From DAOUEH01 sp034430515 (GTDB lineage: Bacteria > Chloroflexota > Dehalococcoidia > Dehalococcoidales > RBG-16-60-22), in the NCBI GenBank assembly GCA_034430515.1, contig DAOUEP010000035.1:1-49834 (forward strand): a DNA stretch of 49,834 nt, in the 5' to 3' direction. The translations under genes were made by a program, and so were the position numbers. How positions within the stretch are numbered: the stretch's first letter is position 1; each line of letters starts with the position of its first letter. Below are positions 15,439 to 23,201 of the stretch, one piece after another. The notes under the pieces were generated by a model. That model was not told where the DNA came from, did no database searches, and saw only the letters and a program-made list of their open reading frames with translations.

Positions 15439-17430
15439 TTATCCCATCTCCGTTTTCCTCAGCTTTTCCAGCTCGCTCTCCAGCTCCCCACTTAGCTTTT
15501 CGACCCGGGCGCTCAGGTCTTGCCGCTGGCCGGTAAGCGAACCGATTCGCTCCTTGAGCGCGTGGTACTCCCGGCTGGTCTCGCCGACCCTGGCGCCGTC
15601 TTTGTAGTGCTCCGGGTCTGCCAGCCGCGCCTCGACCTCGCTCAGGCGCCGGTTGAGGGCGGTAAGCTCGCTGGCCACGGCGGCGGCTTGCTGTTTCAGG
15701 GGGGTTATGCGGCGGCTGTATTCGTTCCGCAGATTCCCTTCCAGGGTCTTGCGCTGGCGGCCCTTGCGGGCGCCGCCGGAACGATTGTCGCGGGATGCGG
15801 CCCGCACCGGCTGGGGGACGTCCGCGGCCCGCGGCTCCCTGGCATACAGGTAATCGTCGTAGCCGCCGGGGAAGACCCGTATTCGGCCCTCGTTTACCTC
15901 GATTATCTGGTTGGCCACCTCGCGTATCAGGGTGCGGTCGTGGGTGATGAGGCAAATCGTCCCCGTGTAGGCCTGGAGGGCGTCGGTGAGTATCTCGCGG
16001 GAGGGGATATCCAGGTGGTTGGTCGGCTCGTCGAGGAGGAGGAAGTTGGCCGGGTGAGCCAGCATCCGGGCCAGGGCCACCCGCGTCTTTTCCCCGCCGG
16101 AGAGCACGCCCACCTTTTTGTAGACGTCCTCCCCGCTGAAGAGGAAGGCCCCCAGCAGGCCCCGCAGGCGCTGCTCCGGCTCGTCCGGGGCGACCCGCCG
16201 GATTTCCTCAAGGAGGTTATTGGCCGGGTCGAGCAGCTCGATATAGTACTGGGCGAAATAGGCCGTCCCCACATTATGCCCCAGGGCGCGCCGGCCTTTC
16301 TCGAAGGGCAGCACCCCGGCCAGCATCCTGAGCAGGGTGGTCTTGCCGGCCCCGTTGGGGCCCACCAGCGCCGCCTTGTCGCCGCGGCTCAGGGTCAGGT
16401 CGAGGTCGCGGTAGACCGGTTTGTCGCCGTAAGATTTGGCGATGCCTTCCAGCGTGATAACGGTATGGCCGCTGCGCCGCGGCTCGGGGAAGGCAAAGCG
16501 GATTTTCGGCGTGGCGCGCGGCACGACCACCCGCTCCATCCTGGCCAGCTGCTTCAGCCGGCTCTGCACCTGGGTGGCCTTGGTGTTCTTGGCGCGGAAC
16601 CGCTCGATGAAGCGCATCTCTTTCTTGAGCCGGGCCTCCTGCCTTTTGGCCTGCGCCCGGCGGATGGCCGCTTCCTTCTGGCGGGCCAGGACATAATCGT
16701 CGTAGTCCCCGGTGAAGAAGATGACCTCGTCGCGCTCGATGGCCATGATTTTCCCGGCGACGTTGTTCAGGAAGGCCCGGTCGTGGGAGGTAACCAAGAC
16801 CGCCCCGTGATAGCCCTTGAGATAGCTCTCGAACCAGGCTATCGTCTCCAGGTCGAGGTGATTGGTCGGCTCGTCCAGGATGAGGACGTCGGGATTGAGG
16901 AAGAGGAGCTTGGCCAGCTCGATGCGCGTGTGCCAGCCGCCGCTGAACTCGGCTAGGGAACGCCGGAAGTCGACCTCGGTAAAGCCCAGGCCGGCCAGGA
17001 TTAACTTGGCCTCGTGCTCGGCGTTGTAGCCGCCGCTCCCCTCGAACTCGCTCTGGAGCTCGCCGAGGTCGGCCAGCAGCGCGGCGATATTCCCGGCGTC
17101 TTTCTCCTCGGCCAGCTCCTCCTGGAGCAGCCGGATTTTGTGGGCCAGGTCGCTCACGGCGCCGGCGGCGCCGACCACCTCGTCGAGCAGGCGACTGCGG
17201 GAGGTGGGCCGGATATCCTGCCGCAGGTAGCCGATGGAGGTGCCGCGGCGCACCGAGATGGAGCCGGAGTCCGGGCTGATATGGCCGGCGATGATTTCGA
17301 AGAGGGTCGTTTTGCCGGTGCCGTTGGCGCCGATGACGGCGATGCGGTCTTTCATCCCGACGGTAAAGCTGACATCGGAAAAGAGGTAGCGCTGGTTATA
17401 TGACTTGGATATATTATTGATGCTTAGCAT
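15439..17430 (-). CDS. ABC-F family ATPase (Uup/YdiF/antibiotic-resistance type)
   Basis: 663 residues, soluble, with two ABC ATPase domains and no membrane helices. Domain 1 has GANGTGKTT, signature FSGGW and LILDEPTNHLD. Domain 2 has GPNGAGKTT, LSGGEKTR and LLLDEPTNHLD. A charged linker between them (about 245-305) is the ribosome-contacting P-site region in this family, and a coiled coil fills the last ~110 residues. ABC-F proteins bind the ribosomal E site and rescue stalled ribosomes or confer resistance to PTC-targeting antibiotics. The 5' leader carries a leader ORF, an antiterminator and an intrinsic terminator, the arrangement known for inducible ABC-F resistance genes, which favours a ribosome-protection role. 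Resistance itself is inference. Confidence 0.93.
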   Translation of the reverse strand: MLSINNISKSYNQRYLFSDVSFTVGMKDRIAVIGANGTGKTTLFEIIAGHISPDSGSISVRRGTSIGYLRQDIRPTSRSRLLDEVVGAAGAVSDLAHKIRLLQEELAEEKDAGNIAALLADLGELQSEFEGSGGYNAEHEAKLILAGLGFTEVDFRRSLAEFSGGWHTRIELAKLLFLNPDVLILDEPTNHLDLETIAWFESYLKGYHGAVLVTSHDRAFLNNVAGKIMAIERDEVIFFTGDYDDYVLARQKEAAIRRAQAKRQEARLKKEMRFIERFRAKNTKATQVQSRLKQLARMERVVVPRATPKIRFAFPEPRRSGHTVITLEGIAKSYGDKPVYRDLDLTLSRGDKAALVGPNGAGKTTLLRMLAGVLPFEKGRRALGHNVGTAYFAQYYIELLDPANNLLEEIRRVAPDEPEQRLRGLLGAFLFSGEDVYKKVGVLSGGEKTRVALARMLAHPANFLLLDEPTNHLDIPSREILTDALQAYTGTICLITHDRTLIREVANQIIEVNEGRIRVFPGGYDDYLYAREPRAADVPQPVRAASRDNRSGGARKGRQRKTLEGNLRNEYSRRITPLKQQAAAVASELTALNRRLSEVEARLADPEHYKDGARVGETSREYHALKERIGSLTGQRQDLSARVEKLSGELESELEKLRKTEMG

Positions 17431-17478
17431 TGGCTATTTATCCCTCGTTTTAAGCTCGCTGAAACCGGGCAACAAAAA

Positions 17479-17501
17479 AGCCCAGGGTTATCGCCTGGGC
17501 T
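17479..17501 (-). terminator. Attenuator terminator upstream of ABC-F
   Basis: Perfect 8-bp stem AGCCCAGG/CCTGGGCT with a 7-base loop, followed leftward by six T. It lies 48 bases before the ABC-F start codon, not after a gene, which marks it as a regulatory (premature) terminator. Confidence 0.85.
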
Positions 17502-17525
17502 CGGATTGCGTTTTTCCGGTGGTTC

Positions 17526-17642
17526 TTACGCCGTATCTACCTGAAAAAGGACGCACCGAGCCCTTGGCGACGCCGCCGCCGGTATGGCCACGATTACCGC
17601 GCTCATCCGGCTGCCGCTATTTATTTGACTCAGTAAACGCAT
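17526..17642 (-). CDS. Leader peptide of the ABC-F attenuator (38 aa)
   Basis: ATG at 17642 with a GAAGGGA ribosome site about 8 bases upstream; 38 codons beginning MRLLSQINSGSR and ending VLFQVDTA, then TAA. It starts about 23 bases after the predicted transcription start. The peptide has a hydrophobic middle (SAVIVAIPAAA). Its role is probably to monitor translation: the antiterminator strand lies within codons 27-31, so an elongating ribosome that reaches them prevents antitermination. A second ATG at codon 13 could also be used. I know of no homologue; the call rests on position, ribosome site and the paired RNA structures. Confidence 0.6.
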   Translation of the reverse strand: MRLLSQINSGSRMSAVIVAIPAAASPRARCVLFQVDTA

Positions 17643-17671
17643 CGGAGTTCCCTTCGGCAGAAGTACGGGTA

Positions 17672-17701
17672 ATTATATTATGGGGGCAAGGGGGTTGTCA
17701 A
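17672..17701 (-). promoter_or_regulatory. Strong sigma-70-type promoter of the ABC-F leader
   Basis: Perfect consensus hexamers TTGACA (17696-17701) and TATAAT (17672-17677), 18-base spacer. It begins 15 bases past the encoded CCA of tRNA-Arg. Such a strong promoter is expected where control is by attenuation rather than initiation. Confidence 0.75.
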
Positions 17702-17715
17702 TGCTCGGAAAGGAG

Positions 17716-17790
17716 TGGTACCCCTGGTGCGACTCGAACGCACGCACGCGGTTTAGGAAACCGCTGCTCTATCCTCTGAGCTACAGGGGC
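17716..17790 (-). tRNA. tRNA-Arg (CCT), CCA encoded
   Basis: Complete cloverleaf on the minus strand: acceptor GCCCCTG with CAGGGGT, D arm AGCTCAGAGGATAGAGC, anticodon stem GCGGT/ACCGC with loop TTCCTAA (anticodon CCT), T arm GTGCGTTCGAGTCGCAC, and CCA encoded. Confidence 0.94.
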
Positions 17791-17853
17791 ACGTCGGCGT
17801 TGCCAAGCCTAATTTTAGCAGCAAAACGGGGCATCCGCAACCGGGGGCGGCCT

Positions 17854-18261
17854 TTAGTCGGTGCGGTGGCCGGTGAGCGAGACCGCCATGCAGACGTAGG
17901 GCTTGTCGATGCGCTTGGTAACGATGGGGCAGTGGTAGAGGCCGGCCGGGGCCACCAGCACGGTGGGCTTATCAAAGGTATGTTTTTCCTCCTGGCCCGG
18001 CGCGCCGACGGATACCTCCACCTCGGCGCCCAGCTCGTCGAGGTGGGCCGGGTCGGAGCCGATGAAGAAAACGGCCTCGTCGTACCGGTGCACGTGGGGC
18101 TTGGTGGAGAGGCCGGTGATGCCCGTTTCGTAGGCGCAGGCGTAAATGACGTTGAGGTTGAGGCCCCCCAGCACCTCGCCGCCGGTGGCGAACAGGGCCC
18201 CGTTGGGCGTCTGGTGGAAGGGGATGGTTACCAGGTTTTTAGCGTATTTGGTTTCGGCCAT
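17854..18261 (-). CDS. Cupin-like protein
   Basis: 135 residues, single small beta-barrel domain without signal peptide. A metal-site-like pattern runs PHVHRYDEAVFFIG (two His, Glu) and a later LYHCPIV. The same two motifs recur in the protein at 44154-44588 (SHQHPFDQYIFLIG and MYHCPLVVKRI), so the two are paralogues. It begins two bases after the stop of the DUF169 gene at 18264 and is therefore co-transcribed with the two DUF169 genes. Enzymatic or binding role unknown; the pairing with DUF169 suggests a common pathway. Confidence 0.75.
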   Translation of the reverse strand: MAETKYAKNLVTIPFHQTPNGALFATGGEVLGGLNLNVIYACAYETGITGLSTKPHVHRYDEAVFFIGSDPAHLDELGAEVEVSVGAPGQEEKHTFDKPTVLVAPAGLYHCPIVTKRIDKPYVCMAVSLTGHRTD

Positions 18262-18263
18262 GT

Positions 18264-19019
18264 CTATTCCTCGATTCTCTTTCTCAGGTCTTTCAGCAGC
18301 TGGTTGACGCGCTTACGGTGGGCCGGTCCGCCCGGGCCCGGCGGGGTGGGCTTGGCGTCGATTGCCTTGAGGTTATCCAGCGCGATGGGGAGCACCTGGA
18401 AAGGTATTGAGATGATGAACAGCCCCGGCGGGAAGATATTGAGCTCCTGCATGCCCAGCCCCAGGCCGGTGATGAAGTAGTTCAGCTCGCCGCTGACGAC
18501 GGGGTAGACGTAAATCCAGGCGCAGGCCACTACCGGCGTCGACCGGCTCACGTAAGGCCGGCCGGTGGAGTAGTTGACCGAGCGCAGCAGCACCTGGGCC
18601 TGCGAGACGTCGGCGACCACGATGAGTAAATCGGGGTCGAAGGTAAGCTCGGGGAGCGGCGCGAAGGCCACGTAATGCACCGAGCCTTCGGGCAGGCGGG
18701 GCAGGTACTGGTACATGGCGCGGCAGGCGCTGTTATCGCGGTAGAGTCCCTCGTCCCCGCCCAGCATCCCGGTAACCAGCGCCGGCTCCGGGTCTTCCAT
18801 GCCCAGTATCATCTGCTCCACGCCCACGCAGACCCAGTCCTCCGGCGCCACGTAAAAGGCGCCGTTCTCCTGCGCCTCCTTGAGCATCTCGCAGAAGTTG
18901 ACCTCCTTGCTTATTCGGGGGATGCCTTCCGGCCGGGCGGCGAGGAACTTGACCCCCACCGGCGGGCGCGCGAAGTTGAACTTGTCCAGTACCGAGTAGT
19001 CCCTGGTCTTGGCGCTCAT
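18264..19019 (-). CDS. DUF169-family protein
   Basis: 251 residues, cytoplasmic. Family pattern: RPPVGVKF near the N-terminus, NFCEMLKEAQ, a cysteine in DWVCVGVEQMILGM, YLPRLPEGSVHYVAF, FDPDLLIVVADVSQAQ, and a conserved cysteine in VVACAWIY. DUF169 proteins are common in anaerobes and have no established function. The cysteines suggest metal or cofactor binding, which is speculation. It lies between a paralogue (19042-19785, 22 bases away) and a cupin gene (2 bases away), so the three probably form one operon. The C-terminal 50 residues are Pro/Gly-rich, then basic. Confidence 0.88.
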   Translation of the reverse strand: MSAKTRDYSVLDKFNFARPPVGVKFLAARPEGIPRISKEVNFCEMLKEAQENGAFYVAPEDWVCVGVEQMILGMEDPEPALVTGMLGGDEGLYRDNSACRAMYQYLPRLPEGSVHYVAFAPLPELTFDPDLLIVVADVSQAQVLLRSVNYSTGRPYVSRSTPVVACAWIYVYPVVSGELNYFITGLGLGMQELNIFPPGLFIISIPFQVLPIALDNLKAIDAKPTPPGPGGPAHRKRVNQLLKDLRKRIEE

Positions 19020-19041
19020 TTTAGCCTCCTGTTAGTGCGTC

Positions 19042-19785
19042 TCAGGACTCTTTTTCCAGCTTGCCGACAATGCGGCGTATCTTCTGCTTGTGCCCCTCCG
19101 CCCCCAGCCGAAACGACTCCGGCTCCCACTCCATTTCAGCGAGGTTCTGCATCATGCCGGGGAGCTTGTCCCAGGGGATGGAGATGAGCATGCGGCCCTC
19201 CGGGAAGAGCCGCCGCGCCTTCATGCCGAAACCCAGGCCGGTAACGGTGAGGTTGACCTCGCCGGTGAGGTAGGGCTTGAGGTAGAGCCAGGTGCAGCCG
19301 GCCACCGGCGTGCCTTCCGCCGACCAGGTCTCGCCGGTGGTGTAGCCCTTGGCGCGCAGCAGTATCTCGGCCTGGCTTACCGTGGCCATGATAATGAGCA
19401 GGTCGGGGTCAAAGCTGAGTTTGTCCAGCGGCGCGAAGGCGACGTAGCGCACCGAGTTGTGGGCCAGGCGGGGCAGGTACTGGTAGATGCGGCGGTTGGC
19501 ACGGGGATCCTTGTAGGCGCCCAGCGCCGGCCCGACGCGCCCGCTTTCGAAGACGGTGTCCCCCTCCACCATGCCCAGCATCAGCGGGCCGATGCAGGTG
19601 AAGTCCTCCCGGGTCACGTAGAAGGCCCGGCCCTGCTGCGCCTCGGCCAGCATCTCGCAGAAGTCCAGCACCTTGCCCGGCCGCTGGATGCCTTCAGGCT
19701 TAGTTGAGGTGAACTTGACGCCCACCGGCGGGCGCTCGAAATCAAACTTCTTGAGAATGGCGAGTTCCTTGGGGATGGGGCTCAT
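19042..19785 (-). CDS. DUF169-family protein (paralogue)
   Basis: 247 residues from ATG 19785, chosen because GGAGG lies 5 bases upstream; an alternative start is five codons earlier. It shares with its neighbour RPPVGVKF, DFCEMLAEAQ, FTCIGPLMLGM, YLPRLAHNSVRYVAF, FDPDLLIIMATVSQAEILL and a cysteine in VAGCTWLYL. It is the first gene of the DUF169-DUF169-cupin operon. A third copy at 36905-37657 precedes a PhoB/PhoR-type pair. Function unknown. Confidence 0.88.
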   Translation of the reverse strand: MSPIPKELAILKKFDFERPPVGVKFTSTKPEGIQRPGKVLDFCEMLAEAQQGRAFYVTREDFTCIGPLMLGMVEGDTVFESGRVGPALGAYKDPRANRRIYQYLPRLAHNSVRYVAFAPLDKLSFDPDLLIIMATVSQAEILLRAKGYTTGETWSAEGTPVAGCTWLYLKPYLTGEVNLTVTGLGFGMKARRLFPEGRMLISIPWDKLPGMMQNLAEMEWEPESFRLGAEGHKQKIRRIVGKLEKES

Positions 19786-20026
19786 GGCAACCTCCAACAA
19801 GAGTAGTATTGGTAACCCAATTATAGTCGCATCGCCGGAGGTTTGGCAAAAATGGGGTAGCCTGTGTTATAATCGCGGGGTATATCAGTTATAAGCCCAC
19901 CTTCGGCCGCTAATCTTCAAGCGGCCGTAAACCCCCCACCGGATACTCCCCGCACTATCTCGCGCCGGTATTTCAGGCGCATTTAACCCCCGCTGTCCGG
20001 TCCCCTCCGGAAGAAAGGAGTCAACC

Positions 20027-20455
20027 ATGACAGAAGCCAGGAGCGGCGATACCGTTAAAGTCCACTACACGGGCCGCCTTGACGACGGCACCGTCTTCGA
20101 CACGTCCGCCGAGAAGGAGCCGCTGGAGTTTAAAATCGGCGCGGGGCAGCTCATCGCCGACTTCGAGCAGGCCGTCGTCGGCATGGAGCCGGGCGAGAGC
20201 AAGACGGTGATGATAACCTCCGATGACGCCTACGGCCCCCACCACGACGAGATGGTGCTCCAGATAGCCCGCCATGACCTGCCGGAAGGGCTAGACCCCA
20301 AGGTAGACCAGCGCCTGCAGGTGCGCCGCGATAGCGGCGAGACCTTCGTGGTTACGGTTGCGGCCGTCTCCGCGGAGAGCGTCACCCTGGACGCCAATCA
20401 CCCCTTGGCGGGGAAAGACCTCACCTTTGATATCCAGCTCATGGAGATTGCCTGA
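20027..20455 (+). CDS. FKBP-type peptidyl-prolyl isomerase (SlyD-like)
   Basis: 142 residues. SlyD-like architecture: FKBP core split by an inserted chaperone flap. Visible are VHYTGRLDDGTVFDTS, a short region equivalent to the IGAGQLI/FEQAVVGM active-site wall, DAYGPHHDEM, the flap (about 75-115), then HPLAGKDLTFDIQL. It catalyses cis/trans isomerisation of proline peptide bonds and assists folding in the cytoplasm. Unlike enterobacterial SlyD it lacks the long metal-binding His/Cys tail. It has its own upstream region with a possible weak promoter (TTGGCA 19843-19848, TATAAT 19868-19873, 19-base spacer) and an AAAGGAG ribosome site. Confidence 0.9.
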   Translation: MTEARSGDTVKVHYTGRLDDGTVFDTSAEKEPLEFKIGAGQLIADFEQAVVGMEPGESKTVMITSDDAYGPHHDEMVLQIARHDLPEGLDPKVDQRLQVRRDSGETFVVTVAAVSAESVTLDANHPLAGKDLTFDIQLMEIA

Positions 20456-20459
20456 GCCA

Positions 20460-20488
20460 TTGCGCCCTCACCCCGTTTCGCCTATAAT
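20460..20488 (+). promoter_or_regulatory. Possible promoter for DUF177-rpmF
   Basis: TTGCGC (20460-20465), 17 bases, TATAAT (20483-20488). It starts five bases after the isomerase stop codon and 31 bases before the DUF177 ATG. Confidence 0.4.
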
Positions 20489-20518
20489 ATTACCGGTACA
20501 GGCTGGAGGGGAGGCGGG

Positions 20519-21034
20519 ATGCAGATTAACGTCTCTCAGCTGCTTCAGGCGCCCGTCGGGGCAGTCCGGGACTACGCGGTCGACGAAGCGGCTGATATTA
20601 CCGGCAACGGTAGAGAGAAAAATATCCGGGGGGAGTGCCGCCTGCTGCGCACGCCGCGCAGCATTCTGGTAAAGTGCGTACTTACTACCGAGGTGGAGCT
20701 GGGTTGCAGCCGCTGCCTGGGCCGCTTCCGCCACCCCCTGAAGATAAAATTTGAAGAGGAGTATTTCCCCACCGTGGATGTAGACAGCGGCGCGGCGCTG
20801 CCGCCGCCGGAGGAGGCCAGCACCTTCACCATCGACGCGCACCACGTCCTGGACACCACCGAGGCGGTGCGCCAGTACGCCCTGCTGGCCGTCCCCATGA
20901 AGCCCCTCTGCCGCCCGGACTGCGCCGGGCTGTGCCCGCGCTGCGGGCATGACCTCAACCAGGGGCCGTGCGGCTGCCCGGCGGATATCGACCCGCGCTG
21001 GTCGGCCCTGACCAATATCGACCGCGCCAAATAA
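20519..21034 (+). CDS. DUF177 / YceD-family protein
   Basis: 171 residues. YceD proteins are encoded next to rpmF in most bacteria and are linked to large-ribosomal-subunit or 23S rRNA homeostasis. The family cysteines are present: ELGCSRCLGRF in the middle and a C-terminal cluster CRPDCAGLCPRCGHDLN followed by GPCGCP, forming a probable zinc site. It precedes rpmF by 20 bases, the conserved gene order, and is likely co-transcribed from the promoter just upstream. A GGAGG site lies 5' of the ATG at 20519. Confidence 0.9.
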   Translation: MQINVSQLLQAPVGAVRDYAVDEAADITGNGREKNIRGECRLLRTPRSILVKCVLTTEVELGCSRCLGRFRHPLKIKFEEEYFPTVDVDSGAALPPPEEASTFTIDAHHVLDTTEAVRQYALLAVPMKPLCRPDCAGLCPRCGHDLNQGPCGCPADIDPRWSALTNIDRAK

Positions 21035-21054
21035 AAACAAGAATGGAGTAACCT

Positions 21055-21255
21055 ATGGGAGCCCTGCCGAAGAGAAAAAAGAGCAAGTCGCGTGCCGGTA
21101 ACCGGCTCAGCCACCGCGCCCTGAAACCCCCGGCGCTGGATATCTGCCCGCAATGCCACAGCCGCAAGCTGCCGCACCACGCCTGCCCCGTCTGCGGTAC
21201 TTATAACGGCCACGAGGCCATCCAGATAAAGGAGCGCAAGAAGGCGGCCGAGTAA
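21055..21255 (+). CDS. rpmF: 50S ribosomal protein L32
   Basis: 66 residues. It has the typical MGALPKRKKSKSRAGNRLSH N-terminus and the zinc-binding C+ form with CPQC and CPVCG. It is a component of the large ribosomal subunit near the peptidyl-transferase exit. It stands between DUF177 and fabD, the order widely conserved in bacteria. A stem-loop at 21275-21311 follows 20 bases after the stop and may separate its expression from fabD. Confidence 0.97.
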   Translation: MGALPKRKKSKSRAGNRLSHRALKPPALDICPQCHSRKLPHHACPVCGTYNGHEAIQIKERKKAAE

Positions 21256-21274
21256 CCTCCCCCGTTAAGCGACG

Positions 21275-21311
21275 CTTCCCCGCCCCTGGCGGCACCATCC
21301 GGGCGGGGAAG
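21275..21311 (+). terminator. Stem-loop after rpmF
   Basis: Perfect 11-bp inverted repeat CTTCCCCGCCC/GGGCGGGGAAG with a 15-base loop. Only a weak T-run follows (TCCTGCTTT), so it may be an attenuating or processing structure rather than a full terminator between rpmF and fabD. Confidence 0.5.
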
Positions 21312-21356
21312 TCCTGCTTTAAGCCGAAAACGCCTTTGAGGAGGGAAATAACCGAA

Positions 21357-22292
21357 ATGACGCAGTGTGCCTGGGTGTTCCCCGGACAGGGTTCGCAGGT
21401 GGTGGGGATGGGGCGCGACCTCTACGACAACGTGCCCGCCGCCCGGGCCGCCATCGACGCGGCGGACGAGGCGCTGGGCCTGCCCCTTTCCGACCTTTTC
21501 TTCAACGGGCCGGAGGACGACCTCCGCCAGACCATCAACGCCCAGCCGGCGCTGGTAACGGTGGCCTACGCCTGCCTGGCGGCGGCCCGCGAGCTCAACG
21601 GCGCCAACCTGCCCCGGCCGGCCTTTCTGGCCGGGCACAGCCTGGGCGAGTACACGGCGCTGGCGGTAGCCGGCGTCATCGACTTCCCCGCGGCGGTTAG
21701 ACTCGCCCGCGAGCGCGGCCGCCTCATGCACGAGGCGGGGCAAAAGCGGGCCGGGGCCATGGCCGCCGTCCTGGGGCTGGACGAGGACAACCTGGCCGGG
21801 ATATGCCGGGAGACCGAGACCGTCATGGCCAATGTCAACTGCCCGGGGCAAATCGTCATCAGCGGCGCCGCCGCTAACATCGCCAAGGCCATGGAGAAGG
21901 CCACCGCCGCCGGGGCCAGCCGCGTCGTGGCGCTCCAGGTGAGCGGCGCCTTCCACTCGCCCCTGATGGTACCGGCCGTAGAAGGTATGAAGCAGTACCT
22001 GGACGCCACCGAGTTCAAGACGCCCGCCATTCCTGTTGTCGGCAACGTCACCGGCCGCCCGCTGGCCGACGGGGCCGCCGTCCGAAAGGAGCTTATCGAC
22101 CAGCTCACCAACCCCGTCCAGTGGCAGCGTACCATCGAGTACATGCTGGACAATGGCGTGACCACCTTCATCGAAATCGGGCCGGGGCGGGTGCTCACCG
22201 GGCTTATCCGCCGCATCAACAAAGAGGCCACCACCATTAACATCGGCGATTTGGCGGCGGTGGAAGGATTAGGGAAACCGGCGGCGGGCTAA
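21357..22292 (+). CDS. fabD: Malonyl-CoA:ACP transacylase
   Basis: 311 residues from ATG 21357, chosen because the next upstream in-frame start is a TTG inside the ribosome site. FabD moves malonyl from CoA to acyl carrier protein to start fatty-acid elongation. Motifs: FPGQGSQVVGMG at the N-terminus, nucleophile Ser at about 95 in GHSLGEYTAL, and the catalytic His in SGAFHSPLM. It sits between rpmF and fabG, a standard fatty-acid-synthesis order, though fabH and acpP are not in the window. A repeat cluster separates it from fabG by 145 bases. Confidence 0.95.
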   Translation: MTQCAWVFPGQGSQVVGMGRDLYDNVPAARAAIDAADEALGLPLSDLFFNGPEDDLRQTINAQPALVTVAYACLAAARELNGANLPRPAFLAGHSLGEYTALAVAGVIDFPAAVRLARERGRLMHEAGQKRAGAMAAVLGLDEDNLAGICRETETVMANVNCPGQIVISGAAANIAKAMEKATAAGASRVVALQVSGAFHSPLMVPAVEGMKQYLDATEFKTPAIPVVGNVTGRPLADGAAVRKELIDQLTNPVQWQRTIEYMLDNGVTTFIEIGPGRVLTGLIRRINKEATTINIGDLAAVEGLGKPAAG

Positions 22293-22350
22293 GCGGTGGA
22301 TGCCGCGAGGGTGGCCCGGGTGGGAATAGATATTATAGACGGGGCGGGGA
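22293..22350 (+). repeat. Dispersed intergenic repeat, family A, copy 2
   Basis: Begins immediately after the fabD stop codon: GATGCCGCGAGGGTGGCCCG, then GGTGGGAATAGATAT and a GGGGCGGGG tail. Matches the copies at 4240-4292 and 23202-23261. Confidence 0.7.
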
Positions 22351-22355
22351 GGCGG

Positions 22356-22385
22356 CTGGATTCCCGCTTGCGCGGGAATGACAAG
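22356..22385. repeat. Palindromic repeat, family B, copy 1
   Basis: CTGGATTCCCGC, loop TTGC, GCGGGAATGACAAG: 8-bp arms ATTCCCGC/GCGGGAAT. The same unit recurs at 28887-28916 with loop TTTT. Resembles REP-type intergenic palindromes. It lies next to a family A repeat. A second palindromic stretch follows (GCGCTTCTCGCAATGACA). Confidence 0.75.
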
Positions 22386-22437
22386 CAGATTGCTTCGTCG
22401 CTGCGCTTCTCGCAATGACATTTTAAGGGGGCAAGCC

Positions 22438-23178
22438 ATGAACCTCACCGATAGAGTCGCCATCGTCACCGGCAGCGGCCGGGGCATCGGGCGGGCCATC
22501 GCCCTCCGGCTGGCTAAGGCCGGGGCCGACATCGTCGTCAACGACATCAACGAAGCCTCCCTGGGCGATACCGTCGCCGCCGTCGAGGCTTTGGGTCGCA
22601 AGGCTCTGGCCGCCCCCGCCGACGTCAGCTCGCCGGAAGCCGTCGCCCGGATGGTGGATGCGGCCGTGGAGAATTTTAAACGTGTTGATATCTTGGTCAA
22701 TAACGCCGGCGTCACCCGCGACCAGCTGGTGATGCGCATGAGCGACGCCGACTGGGACACCGTGCTGGCCATCGACCTCAAGAGCGCCTTCCTCTGCACG
22801 CGGGCGGTGCTGCGCCACATGCTGCGGCAGCGCTGGGGCAGAATCGTCAGCCTGGCCAGCGTGGTGGGCATCACCGGCAACGCCGGGCAGGCCAACTACG
22901 CCGCCGCCAAGGCCGGCGTCATCGCCTTTACCCGCTCCGTGGCCAAGGAGGTCGCCTCGCGCGGCATTACCGCCAACGCCGTCGCCCCCGGCTACATCGC
23001 CACCGCCATGACCGGGGCGCTGGACGAAAAACATACCGCCGAGCTTATGAAGCTGGTCCCCATCGGCGCGCCGGGCACCCCGGAGGACGTGGCCGAGGCG
23101 GTGGCCTTTCTGGCCTCGGAGGAGGCGAGCTACATCACCGGGCAGGTGCTCAACATCGACGGCGGCATGGCGATATAG
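22438..23178 (+). CDS. fabG: 3-oxoacyl-ACP reductase
   Basis: 246 residues from ATG 22438, behind a GGGGGC ribosome site; the frame is open 20 codons upstream, but those codons lie in the palindromic repeat. It is a short-chain dehydrogenase that reduces beta-ketoacyl-ACP with NADPH: cofactor motif TGSGRGIG, NNAG at about 87, and Ser/Tyr/Lys catalytic residues in SLASVVGITG and YAAAKAG. The ITGQVLNIDGGM ending is typical of FabG. It is in the fatty-acid-synthesis cluster with fabD. The convergent gene downstream is separated by a family A repeat. Confidence 0.93.
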   Translation: MNLTDRVAIVTGSGRGIGRAIALRLAKAGADIVVNDINEASLGDTVAAVEALGRKALAAPADVSSPEAVARMVDAAVENFKRVDILVNNAGVTRDQLVMRMSDADWDTVLAIDLKSAFLCTRAVLRHMLRQRWGRIVSLASVVGITGNAGQANYAAAKAGVIAFTRSVAKEVASRGITANAVAPGYIATAMTGALDEKHTAELMKLVPIGAPGTPEDVAEAVAFLASEEASYITGQVLNIDGGMAI

Positions 23179-23201
23179 TTTTAGATTAGGATTTTCGCCG
23201 T

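Larger units (their letters stand above)
17479..17665 (-). promoter_or_regulatory. Predicted ribosome-sensing transcription attenuator of the ABC-F gene
   Basis: Between a strong promoter (17672-17701) and the ABC-F start codon lies a leader of about 235 bases with a 38-codon ORF (17526-17642) and a terminator (17479-17501). The segment at 17551-17563, inside leader-ORF codons 27-31, reads GGGCTCGGTGCGT. It can pair with ACGCAATCCGAGCCC at 17497-17511 (13 pairs, 2-base bulge), which overlaps the terminator 5' arm. The two folds exclude each other. A ribosome stalled early in the ORF would leave the antiterminator free and switch the gene on. Confidence 0.75.

Noticed and set aside
17479..17665. 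6S RNA or other free small RNA from the promoter before ABC-F
   Set aside because: A leader ORF, antiterminator pairing and position just before ABC-F fit attenuation; no closed 6S-like hairpin with a central bubble was seen.
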